DNA of 64,000 nucleotides, taken from NCBI GenBank assembly GCA_039801465.1, contig JBDRUT010000004.1:62001-126000 (forward strand), in the 5' to 3' direction. This document shows positions 1 to 6,062 of the stretch, in pieces (within the stretch, counting starts at the first letter, position 1; the number at the start of each line of letters is the position of its first letter). Position numbers and translations under genes: made by a program. The DNA is from JAOABV01 sp039801465. Lineage in GTDB: Bacteria; Hydrothermota; Tepidihabitantia; Tepidihabitantales; CAIPLT01. The notes beneath the pieces are model-generated. The model was not told the origin of the DNA, did not search any database, and worked only from the letters and a program-made list of their open reading frames with translations.

Positions 1-18
1 GCCGAAGACGGTCAATTT

Positions 19-39
19 AATAACTGGGTGGCAGTTATT
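19..39 (+). promoter_or_regulatory. RNA hairpin upstream of mini-ORF 1
   Basis: AATAACTG (19-26) and CAGTTATT (32-39) form a perfect 8-bp stem with a 5-nt loop. A purine-rich ribosome site (41-48) and ATG 55 follow directly. It has the same position relative to its reading frame as the hairpins at 180-221, 436-463 and 641-665, although the stem sequences differ. Confidence 0.6.
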
Positions 40-54
40 AAAGAAAGGTTTTAT

Positions 55-156
55 ATGGTAATTTTAATTGAATTAATTAAAAAAGTCATTACCGAAATCA
101 CAAAATACTTAGTTACAGTGTTAATAAAAGAAGTTATCGAAACCGCGACTGTTTAA
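55..156 (+). CDS. Mini-ORF 1, 33-aa amphipathic peptide
   Basis: The frame starts at ATG 55 behind AAGAAAGG (41-48) and ends at TAA 154-156. The 33-residue product is almost entirely Ile/Leu/Val alternating with Lys/Glu/Thr, with no Cys or Pro, so a single amphipathic helix is likely. It is the first of four consecutive tiny frames, each behind its own hairpin, that lead into cas1. No family is recognised. Short amphipathic toxins and phenol-soluble-modulin-like peptides have this composition, but that is only an analogy. Translation is supported by the ribosome site and the repeated arrangement, not by homology. Confidence 0.45.
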   Translation: MVILIELIKKVITEITKYLVTVLIKEVIETATV

Positions 157-179
157 TGCTTAATATCTAAAAAACGGCG

Positions 180-221
180 ACACCAGTGCCGATGAAAAGT
201 AAACGAAATGTTAACTGGTGT
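180..221 (+). promoter_or_regulatory. RNA hairpin upstream of mini-ORF 2
   Basis: ACACCAGT (180-187) pairs perfectly with ACTGGTGT (214-221) across a 26-nt loop. A strong AGAAAGGA ribosome site (232-239) and ATG 245 lie just downstream and outside the stem. Confidence 0.6.
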
Positions 222-244
222 AAGACATTTCAGAAAGGAAAAAT

Positions 245-361
245 ATGTTATTATTTATATCTGAAACATTAAAAACTGCTGGTAAAATAATAATTACGAA
301 AGCGATTACGGATTTAATTATGGATTTATTGGATGATGATAAAGTCAAAGCCGATGACTAA
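245..361 (+). CDS. Mini-ORF 2, 38-aa peptide with acidic tail
   Basis: ATG 245 follows AGAAAGGA with a 5-nt gap, and TAA is at 359-361. The 38-residue product has a hydrophobic/basic helix in residues 1-29 and an acidic Asp-rich C-terminus (DDD at 30-32, ending ADD). Like its neighbours it has no Cys and no recognisable domain. Its central segment (SETLKTAG, then TKAITDL) loosely resembles the third peptide (VETTGTYL, then EAVKRAIDD), so the peptides may be diverged copies of one ancestor. The function is unknown. Co-transcription with cas1 is inferred from the compact same-strand layout. Confidence 0.5.
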   Translation: MLLFISETLKTAGKIIITKAITDLIMDLLDDDKVKADD

Positions 362-392
362 AAACAAAGAGCGAAAGCCTACGATAAAAATG

Positions 393-423
393 GGCGTATA
401 TCGCCATGGCAACATCCCGCCAT
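393..423 (+). promoter_or_regulatory. Two adjacent small hairpins between mini-ORFs 2 and 3
   Basis: GGCG (393-396)/CGCC (402-405) and ATGGC (406-410)/GCCAT (419-423) are back-to-back short inverted repeats. An 11-codon frame (390-425) runs through them. This may be a decayed extra unit of the hairpin-plus-mini-ORF array, but no good ribosome site precedes it. Confidence 0.35.
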
Positions 424-435
424 AGAGAAAAAACC

Positions 436-463
436 GGCAGTGTGAAGGATGTTAAGCACTGCC
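436..463 (+). promoter_or_regulatory. RNA hairpin upstream of mini-ORF 3
   Basis: GGCAGTG (436-442) pairs with CACTGCC (457-463) over a 14-nt loop. AAGGA (465-469) follows immediately and ATG is at 477. The stem is GC-rich for this AT-rich region and should be stable. Confidence 0.6.
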
Positions 464-476
464 TAAGGATAAAATT

Positions 477-602
477 ATGTTAGGAGATATTTTAAAAATA
501 ATTGTTGAAACCACTGGCACTTATTTATCAAAAAAAGCCGGTGAAGCAGTAAAAAGAGCGATTGACGATAGAAAAAAGAAGACAGAAAAAAAGAAGAGAT
601 AA
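477..602 (+). CDS. Mini-ORF 3, 41-aa peptide with lysine-rich tail
   Basis: ATG 477 follows AAGGAT with a 7-nt gap and TAA is at 600-602. The 41-aa product begins with an amphipathic helix (residues 1-29) and ends in a strongly basic tail (RKKKTEKKKR, residues 32-41). That tail is opposite in charge to the acidic tail of mini-ORF 2, so the two could pair, but this is speculative. No family is recognised. It sits in the same hairpin/ribosome-site/short-frame unit as its neighbours and lies 165 bp upstream of cas1. Confidence 0.5.
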   Translation: MLGDILKIIVETTGTYLSKKAGEAVKRAIDDRKKKTEKKKR

Positions 603-613
603 ATAGCATCTCA

Positions 614-665
614 CGGTGTCACCGACCTTAAAAATAAAATGAGAAATCACGGTGACTGATTTCTC
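614..665 (+). promoter_or_regulatory. Hairpins upstream of mini-ORF 4
   Basis: CGGTG (614-618)/CACCG (620-624) is a tight inverted repeat. GAGAAATCA (641-649)/TGATTTCTC (657-665) is a perfect 9-bp stem with a 7-nt loop. AAAAGGAAAA (667-676) and ATG 681 follow, repeating the design seen before the other three mini-ORFs. Confidence 0.6.
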
Positions 666-680
666 AAAAGGAAAAAAGAA

Positions 681-767
681 ATGCCATATTTGATTATTAT
701 CGACACATATGTTAAATATCAATTGGCAAGTAGTTCTTTAACAATCAGTAATTTCTTTAGTAGATAA
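681..767 (+). CDS. Mini-ORF 4, 28-aa peptide abutting cas1
   Basis: ATG 681 lies behind AAGGAAAAAA and the frame ends at TAA 765-767, one base before the cas1 ATG at 769. The 28-residue product is hydrophobic in its first half and Ser/Thr-rich in its second. cas1 has no ribosome site of its own, so translation of this frame probably delivers ribosomes to cas1 by coupling. It may therefore be a leader peptide for cas1 rather than a functional product. No homologous family is recognised. Confidence 0.45.
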   Translation: MPYLIIIDTYVKYQLASSSLTISNFFSR

Positions 768-768
768 A

Positions 769-1761
769 ATGGCGACCTTATATTTAACCGAACAAGGCAG
801 TAAAATCACGAAAACTTCTGAGCGTTTGATTGTTGAAAAAGATAATCAGGTGCTCTTACAAGTGCCGATAATTAAAATCGAACGAATACTTATCTTTGGT
901 CGGGTGAAAATTACTCTGCCCGTCTTTGAACTATTATTAAACCAAGGCATTCCCACTGCATTTCTTTCGATAAACGGCAGACTTAAAGGTTTATTAGAGC
1001 CGACTTGTTCAAAAAATGTCGTGTTAAGAATAAGACAATATGAACGAACCAAAGATCCTAATTTTAAGCTGCGATTTGCTCGCTCAATCGTGCGCGGCAA
1101 GATTCAAAACCAGAAGCGATTAGTACAACGATTTGCTGGGCATCATTCGGAAATAAATTTTAAGAATTATCTGACTGAACTTAACTGGTTAGAAGATGCG
1201 ATAAATCGTAAAACTAGTATCTCGGGTATAATAGGCATCGAAGGGCAAGCAACCGCAGTCTATTTTTCTGCTTATGGCAAACTATTTCAAGATGAAATTC
1301 AGTTTATCAGACGAACTCGAAGACCCCCAAAAGACCCAATCAACTCGCTTTTAAGTCTTGGCTATACGATACTTGGTAATGAATACCTTTCTTTATTATC
1401 TGCAGTTGGTTTTGACCCATATCTGAGTTTTTATCATACAATCAGTTATGGCCGACCTTCGTTAGCATTAGATTTAGTTGAAGAGTTAAGACATCCTGTG
1501 ATTGATATGCTGGTTTTAGATTTGATTGGACGAAGGATACTAAAAGCCAAAGATTTCAATGAAATCCAAGACGGATTCTATTTAACTCAAAAGGGCAGAA
1601 AAGAATTCTTTACGCATTATGAACGACGAATGACGCAAGAGTTTATCCATCCACAAGAAAATACAGTCACCAATATGCGTATGGTGATGCGTTCGCAAGT
1701 TCACAAGTTAATGGCAACTGTACAAAGTGGTAAAGATTACGAACCTTATTTTATCGGATAG
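769..1761 (+). CDS. cas1: CRISPR-associated endonuclease Cas1
   Basis: This 330-aa protein has the normal Cas1 layout: an N-terminal beta domain (about 1-75) and a helical catalytic domain. The expected metal ligands are visible as E158 (in GIEGQ), H223 (in FYHTI) and E238 (in LVEELRHP). With Cas2 it forms the integrase that inserts new spacers at the leader end of the array. The ATG at 769 has no Shine-Dalgarno motif and lies one base after the stop of the preceding mini-ORF, which suggests coupled translation. cas2 begins 9 nt downstream and the array lies 0.5 kb further on. The subtype cannot be assigned from Cas1 by eye. Confidence 0.97.
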   Translation: MATLYLTEQGSKITKTSERLIVEKDNQVLLQVPIIKIERILIFGRVKITLPVFELLLNQGIPTAFLSINGRLKGLLEPTCSKNVVLRIRQYERTKDPNFKLRFARSIVRGKIQNQKRLVQRFAGHHSEINFKNYLTELNWLEDAINRKTSISGIIGIEGQATAVYFSAYGKLFQDEIQFIRRTRRPPKDPINSLLSLGYTILGNEYLSLLSAVGFDPYLSFYHTISYGRPSLALDLVEELRHPVIDMLVLDLIGRRILKAKDFNEIQDGFYLTQKGRKEFFTHYERRMTQEFIHPQENTVTNMRMVMRSQVHKLMATVQSGKDYEPYFIG

Positions 1762-1770
1762 GAGTAGATT

Positions 1771-2046
1771 ATGTTTATCTTAATAAGTTATGATGTTACT
1801 GACAATAAACGCCGAAATAAGATTTGTAACACCTTGAAGAATTATGGCAAACGGGTTCAGTTTAGTGTTTTTGAATGTCTACTTGAAAATAAGGATTTAA
1901 TGCGACTCAAAACAAGATTACTGAAACTGATAAAAGAAGATGAAGATAAATTAAGAATCTATCAATTATGCGAAAATTGTAAGAGAAATATTCTGACTTA
2001 TGGAACTATTAAAGTAACTGAAGACGAAGAAGTATATATAGTATAG
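1771..2046 (+). CDS. cas2: CRISPR-associated endoribonuclease Cas2
   Basis: The 91-aa product has the usual Cas2 size and ferredoxin-like fold pattern. It opens with a beta strand ending in the conserved Asp (FILISYD, D8), then the DNKRRNKI helix and the RVQFSVFEC strand. It is the structural partner of Cas1 in spacer acquisition. A clear AGGAG site (1761-1765) precedes ATG 1771, and the gap to cas1 is 9 nt, so the two are one transcript. The gene stops 223 bp before the first CRISPR repeat. Confidence 0.96.
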   Translation: MFILISYDVTDNKRRNKICNTLKNYGKRVQFSVFECLLENKDLMRLKTRLLKLIKEDEDKLRIYQLCENCKRNILTYGTIKVTEDEEVYIV

Positions 2047-2120
2047 TTTCTAAAAAATTACTACGAAAAACTGAAATTAATAATTATTTATGGACTTGTG
2101 TTTCTACTCGAAAACGGACC

Positions 2121-2148
2121 TTGACAATTCAAGAAAACTTATTAAAAT
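2121..2148 (+). promoter_or_regulatory. CRISPR leader promoter
   Basis: TTGACA (2121-2126) and TAAAAT (2143-2148) are separated by 16 bp within the AT-rich 223-bp leader between cas2 and the array. Transcription would begin near 2155, about 115 nt before the first repeat, and read through the repeats on the plus strand. This matches the orientation deduced from the repeat 3' end and from the degenerate repeats at the far end. Confidence 0.7.
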
Positions 2149-2269
2149 GGGTATAGAAAATTCAAAGTTCTTTGAAATTCTGGACCGAGTCAAAAATGGT
2201 AAAAAGTAGGGGTGTCGGTACATTTGGCATATTAAAGATATTGAATTATACGGACTTACAAAGCCTACT

Positions 2270-3413
2270 GTCTGAAAGCCTGCCCTGATGAAAAAGGGAT
2301 TGCGACATCGCCACCTGTGTAGACTAATGCACCACCATAACTAATAGAGTCTGAAAGCCTGCCCTGATGAAAAAGGGATTGCGACCTGGATTTACCTTTT
2401 GTTTCTATGTATTTTAAGTTTATACATTTATGTCTGAAAGCCTGCCCTGATGAAAAAGGGATTGCGACGACGATAAAATATGTCCCTTTTCCAAAAGGTT
2501 TTAATCTGTTACCGTCTGAAAGCCTGCCCTGATGAAAAAGGGATTGCGACTCAATTTATTTGGTATAACCAATTCAACTTCTTGAAACGATACGTCTGAA
2601 AGCCTGCCCTGATGAAAAAGGGATTGCGACATTATATTGTAAATGTGTTCTTCGGCAACATAAAAATTACCAGTCTGAAAGCCTGCCCTGATGAAAAAGG
2701 GATTGCGACTGTTTTCCCGCCCTTTCAGCATGATGTCTTTGAATATTTAGAAGTCTGAAAGCCTGCCCTGATGAAAAAGGGATTGCGACGAGCGGTTTGA
2801 TAAACATCATCTCCGTAAGTTTGTAAGGTCTTTAGTCTGAAAGCCTGCCCTGATGAAAAAGGGATTGCGACTTTCTATAAGCTGTGTCATATATACCCCC
2901 GTATTAGTTTAGTCTGAAAGCCTGCCCTGATGAAAAAGGGATTGCGACTCTTTCAACCAAGTCATTCTGCCAATTCTTGTTGTGAACGGCGTCTGAAAGC
3001 CTGCCCTGATGAAAAAGGGATTGCGACTGATGTAAATTTATAATTTCCGAATAGAATATTATCAAGTCTGAAAGCCTGCCCTGATGAAAAAGGGATTGCG
3101 ACGCATTAGAGAACACCCGTTTTGGTGTATCTGACAATATAATACCGTCTGAAAGCCTGCCCTGATGAAAAAGGGATTGCGACAACATAGGCTTGTAAAG
3201 TTAAATTTTTACCAGAAGTATTTAGTCTGAAAGCCTGCCCTGATGAAAAAGGGATTGCGACTAGATATGACGATTTTGTCTAACTCGTCGTCGACCCATT
3301 CTCGTCTGAAAGCCTGCCCTGATGAAAAAGGGATTGCGACAGTATCCGACATAAGGATTCTGATCTCCAGAATTGATTTTTAGTCTGAAAGCCTGCCCTG
3401 ATGAAAAAGGGAT
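2270..3413 (+). CRISPR. CRISPR array, 14 intact 37-nt repeats plus a truncated one
   Basis: The repeat begins GTCTGAAAGCCTGCCCTGAT and ends GAAAAAGGGATTGCGAC (37 nt). Intact copies start at 2270, 2349, 2432, 2514, 2594, 2673, 2753, 2835, 2912, 2991, 3066, 3147, 3225 and 3304, and look identical to one another. A fifteenth copy at 3383-3413 lacks its last six bases. The 14 spacers are 38-46 nt. CCCT and AGGG inside the repeat can form a small stem, and the 3' end ATTGCGAC has the form of an 8-nt crRNA handle of type I/III systems. The leader and cas1-cas2 lie on the 5' side. Effector genes are absent from the window, so the subtype is open. Confidence 0.98.
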
Positions 3414-3513
3414 GTAGTAAACGCGAAATGCTGAACGCGGAACGCGAAAGTTTTTGGTTCCGCATTTCGCATTTGCACTTTCGACTTTGAAAAACCCTGA
3501 TGAAAAAGGGATG
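3396..3513 (+). repeat. Hairpin insertion flanked by a 19-bp duplication in the last CRISPR repeat
   Basis: The 19-mer CCCTGATGAAAAAGGGATG occurs at 3396-3414 (inside the truncated final repeat) and again at 3495-3513. The 80 bp between them contain a long inverted repeat: GCGAAATGC (3423-3431) plus GGAAC (3439-3443) pair with GTTCC (3457-3461) plus GCATTTCGC (3462-3470). A palindrome bracketed by a direct repeat looks like insertion of a small hairpin element with target duplication. Recombination between decayed repeats is the alternative. Confidence 0.7.
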
Positions 3514-3568
3514 ATTGACGCTTAACGCTGAACGCTTGACGCTAAACGCTAAGGCGTAAAGCGTAAAT
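3514..3568 (+). repeat. Left heptanucleotide repeat block of the S23 gene
   Basis: Seven-base units of the type AACGCTT, AACGCTG and GACGCTA follow one another, switching to AGGCGTA and AAGCGTA at the right end. The block stops just before the promoter of the S23 gene. A block of the opposite orientation (GCGTAAG-type) lies after the gene at 3963-4000. Confidence 0.65.
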
Positions 3569-3573
3569 TACTC

Positions 3574-3602
3574 TTGACCCTAAATAGCGCACACTTTATA
3601 AT
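3574..3602 (+). promoter_or_regulatory. Promoter of the S23 gene, leaderless geometry
   Basis: TTGACC (3574-3579) and TATAAT (3597-3602) are separated by 17 bp. The -10 box ends 5 nt before ATG 3608, so the predicted transcript begins at or within one or two bases of the start codon. No ribosome site is present. Confidence 0.75.
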
Positions 3603-3607
3603 GCTAA

Positions 3608-3973
3608 ATGTCGGAAATATACTCTTTTGAAAAATTAGAAGTTTGGCGATTAGCCGTAGATTTAATAAAAAGAATCTATAAAATCAGCCTTAACCTTCCA
3701 AAATCTGAAAGTAATAATTTATCCAACCAAATGAAACGAGCCGCTGTTTCTGTTGCCTTAAATATCGCCGAAGGGAGAGCATCAGATAGTGATGCTGAAT
3801 TTCGCAGATACTTGGGAATATCCTTAAAATCACTAATTGAAGTTATTGCTTGTATAAAAGTATGCCAATCGCTGAATTTTATTTCAGGCACAGAAGCTAA
3901 TGAAATATGTAAATATTGTGATAAGGTCGAAGCCAAAATCAAAAGTTTTCGAAAAACCTTGCGTAAGGCGTAG
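3608..3973 (+). CDS. Four-helix bundle protein, S23/IVP family
   Basis: The 121-aa product has the family hallmarks: FEKLEVWRLAVDL near the N-terminus, then NLSNQMKRAAVSVALNIAEG (residues 37-56), then FRRYLGISLKSLIEV. The family was first found inside 23S rRNA intervening sequences and forms a pentamer of four-helix bundles. It may bind nucleic acid, but its role is not settled. Here it lies outside any rRNA gene, directly after the broken end of the CRISPR array and between two blocks of heptamer repeats. The right block begins within its last codons. It is probably read from a leaderless transcript. Confidence 0.93.
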   Translation: MSEIYSFEKLEVWRLAVDLIKRIYKISLNLPKSESNNLSNQMKRAAVSVALNIAEGRASDSDAEFRRYLGISLKSLIEVIACIKVCQSLNFISGTEANEICKYCDKVEAKIKSFRKTLRKA

Positions 3974-4000
3974 GGCGTAAAGCGTGATGCGTAAGGCGTT
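3963..4000 (+). repeat. Right heptanucleotide repeat block of the S23 gene
   Basis: Units GCGTAAG, GCGTAGG, GCGTAAA, GCGTGAT and GCGTAAG follow in strict 7-bp period, beginning inside the last codons of the S23 gene. They are in the opposite orientation to the AACGCTN units of the left block at 3514-3568, so the gene is bracketed by inverted heptamer arrays. Confidence 0.65.
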
Positions 4001-4500
4001 TCTAAAAATTACATATCCGGCTTGCTAAAACCACCAGAAGGTAACTCTCTTTTCAACCTGAACCACTCCTAAATTCGTATTCTAAGCGCTTCTCTTGAAA
4101 TCTTGTTAAAATACCTGCTAAACTATAATTTAATTGATACCTTAACAGATGTAATAATTGGTAAGATACTAAATATCCTAAAACCTGAAACCCTATGTAA
4201 AAATTACCACATTTTACTTCGCATAACCCACAGTGGAGGGAGCCATACCATCTTAATATGCCTATTTTTATTTATCACTTTTTAATTCAATAGGTTATAT
4301 TAAATTTTTGCTCTTATTTTTTTATATATATATGTATATATTTTATGCTGCTTAGAAATATTAAAAATCTATGGTTAGAAATGCTCAATCGGGTGTAGGG
4401 ATGAGCCAGGTCAGTTATCCAGTATGTGATTGAATCCGCAGTATAGCCGATAGTCTGGTTAATTGTCTATAGGACAATGGTTTAGATTATATTATCCGCA

Positions 4501-4570
4501 GTCCAGATGGTAGGCAGGGGGGCTAGCCCCTCGGCAATCCGGTCGGCAGCCCCTCGGCTTGTCCAGAGGA
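4501..4570. repeat. GC-rich island, copy 1
   Basis: This is a 70-bp GC-rich stretch in AT-rich surroundings. It contains the perfect palindrome GGGGCTAGCCCC (4519-4530) and CGGTCGGC-type motifs. Islands with similar words occur at 32042-32077 and 51661-51745, always in long non-coding intervals, and copies 1 and 3 are followed by sequence around AGACTACTGATTAGATTA or GCTGAGTAATCTAACCAATA. It is probably a dispersed non-coding element. Confidence 0.5.
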
Positions 4571-4771
4571 CTACTCTTTAGACTACTGATTAGATTACCG
4601 AATATGCCAAGTTCTACACTCAAAATGTTTCAAGTTTTGCAAGTTAGCCGGATAAATTAATATCTACTTTACATCTTGTCACTTTGTCATCTTGGCACCT
4701 GTTCTTTCTTATCACTCTAACTTTCAATTCTGTCATCCTGAGTTCTCCTTCTCTCACTCTCTATCTCCTTT

Positions 4772-4855
4772 TGTCACCCTGAGTGAAACGAAGGGTCTTC
4801 AGGCGAATACTCATTAGTATTGGGATTCTTCGTCGCTTCGCTTCTCAGAATGACA
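4772..4855. repeat. TGTCA-ended palindromic repeat, copy 1
   Basis: It begins TGTCACCCTGAGTGAAACG and ends CTCAGAATGACA, so its ends are inverted (TGTCA/TGACA) with an internal AAGGGTCTTC. Copy 3 (5012-5093) matches it almost base for base apart from the right-arm loop. Repeats of this style are common dispersed non-coding elements in bacteria. Confidence 0.7.
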
Positions 4856-4866
4856 CTTCAGGTTGG

Positions 4867-4966
4867 TTATCATTCTGAGCGGATGTTCTTTGTATCAGGC
4901 GAAGAATCTCTATCCGAATACTTCTCACCATCTGGGATTCTTTGGCCAAAGGCCTCAGAATGACAG
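4867..4966. repeat. TGTCA-ended palindromic repeat, copy 2 (diverged)
   Basis: The left arm ATCATTCTGAGCGG and the right arm GGCCTCAGAATGACA are recognisable, with GGGATTCTTTGGCCAAAGG before the right end. It is longer and more diverged than the copies on either side. Confidence 0.6.
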
Positions 4967-5011
4967 TATGGAGTATTCTGTCTCTAATTCTATCATCCTG
5001 AGTTTCCACTT

Positions 5012-5093
5012 TGTCACCCTGAGTGAAACGAAGGGTCTTCGGGCGAATACTCATTAGCATTGGGATTCTTCGGCCAAAGGCCTCAGAATGACA
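5012..5093. repeat. TGTCA-ended palindromic repeat, copy 3
   Basis: This is nearly identical to 4772-4855 over the left 60 bp. The right arm carries GGCCAAAGGCCTCAGAATG, shared with copy 2, so the two right-arm types have been exchanged between copies. Confidence 0.7.
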
Positions 5094-5331
5094 GGCAAGA
5101 CAATTTGGATTTATCTTCGAAAGTTGGTAAAATAGTAGAAAATTTGCCCAATGATTATTTTACTAATAATAACAGGCAAGAGGATTTGTCTTTGACTTTT
5201 GTGATTTTATTCCCTGTGTCGTACTAAAATGATAAGAAAAAAGTTCATAATGAAATTATATCGGTACAGATTTTTTCAATGTTGCTACAAGTATTTATTG
5301 ACATTAGTATAATACCGCTTAAAATTGAGTA

Positions 5332-6045
5332 ATGTTTTCTTTAGTTTTAGCATTTATATTGGCTTTTAGTCCAGGTGAAAGGCTTTTGTATGATATACGA
5401 TATGGTCCAATTTTAGTTGGTTCATTAGAATTACAAGTTAAGCCGAATATATTCTGGCAAGGTGAAAGTTGTTATCATTTTCAGGCAAATCTTAAATCCA
5501 ATCCGAAATTACACCAGTTGTTTTCAATTGATGATGAACTTAATTCTTATGTTCGAAAATCTGATTTTGCCACACTTAAGTCAGAAAAATCTATTAAAGA
5601 AAGAAATTATCAGGCAACATCTCAAGCGATATTTGACTATCAACAGCAAAGGATTATTTATTCAGATAGCAGTACTTTTCCTTTACAATCCCAAGCCCGC
5701 GATCTACTTACTACTTGGTATTATTGTCGAACAATTGATTTGAAGTTTGGTAATGATTTTTCTATTCCAGTGCATATTGATAAAAAGAATTATCAAGTAA
5801 AATTACCCGTAACTGAAGTTAAGACGATAAACCTTGGAAATAAGAAATATCATTGTGCAATAATTGAACCGCATACAACACCCAAATCAAATATCGGTAG
5901 TATCTATCTGTCTTTAGACGAACATCGTTATCCAATAATAATTAAAAATAAGATATTTTTAGGCGAATTAACTGCAATCTTAAAAAGTATCACTACATCA
6001 CAGGCTTTAAAAGATAGCAGTAAATCTAATATTAAAAGTCAATAG
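5332..6045 (+). CDS. DUF3108 domain periplasmic protein
   Basis: The 237-aa product starts with a short hydrophobic export segment (FSLVLAFILAFSPG, residues 2-15). It continues with the DUF3108 pattern: ERLLYDIRYGPILVGSLEL, an alternating beta-rich body, and LDEHRYPIIIKNKIFLGEL near the end. Members are predicted to be periplasmic beta-barrel or lipocalin-like proteins of unknown function. It stops 17 bp before the ManC gene and probably shares its transcript. TATAAT at 5308-5313 could be a -10 box, but the matching -35 is poor. Confidence 0.75.
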   Translation: MFSLVLAFILAFSPGERLLYDIRYGPILVGSLELQVKPNIFWQGESCYHFQANLKSNPKLHQLFSIDDELNSYVRKSDFATLKSEKSIKERNYQATSQAIFDYQQQRIIYSDSSTFPLQSQARDLLTTWYYCRTIDLKFGNDFSIPVHIDKKNYQVKLPVTEVKTINLGNKKYHCAIIEPHTTPKSNIGSIYLSLDEHRYPIIIKNKIFLGELTAILKSITTSQALKDSSKSNIKSQ

Positions 6046-6062
6046 TAAGGAGTGAATTAATT

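Larger units (their letters stand above)
4001..5331. other. 1.3-kb intergenic region, repeats but no convincing gene
   Basis: No frame here has a ribosome site together with a protein-like composition. A 60-codon frame at 4103-4285 is low-complexity and unsupported. The interval holds a GC-rich island (4501-4570) and three copies of a TGTCA-ended palindromic repeat (4772-4855, 4867-4966, 5012-5093). It separates the CRISPR/S23 locus from the envelope genes. Confidence 0.7.

Noticed and set aside
1..768. Mini-ORFs as fragments of one broken larger gene
   Set aside because: Each has its own ribosome site and hairpin, the frames do not join into one protein, and there is no family match; decay was considered but fits less well than separate small genes.
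2501..3465. Open minus-strand frames across the CRISPR array (2501-2731, 2904-3188, 3280-3465)
   Set aside because: They only translate the repeat unit in a periodic way and have no start context; the array explains them.
4103..4285. 60-codon frame after the S23 gene
   Set aside because: No ribosome site, hydrophobic low-complexity composition and no family; treated as chance in AT-rich DNA.
5298..5313. TTGACA and TATAAT upstream of the DUF3108 gene as a promoter
   Set aside because: They are only 4 bp apart, so they cannot serve the same polymerase; no other -35 fits the TATAAT well.
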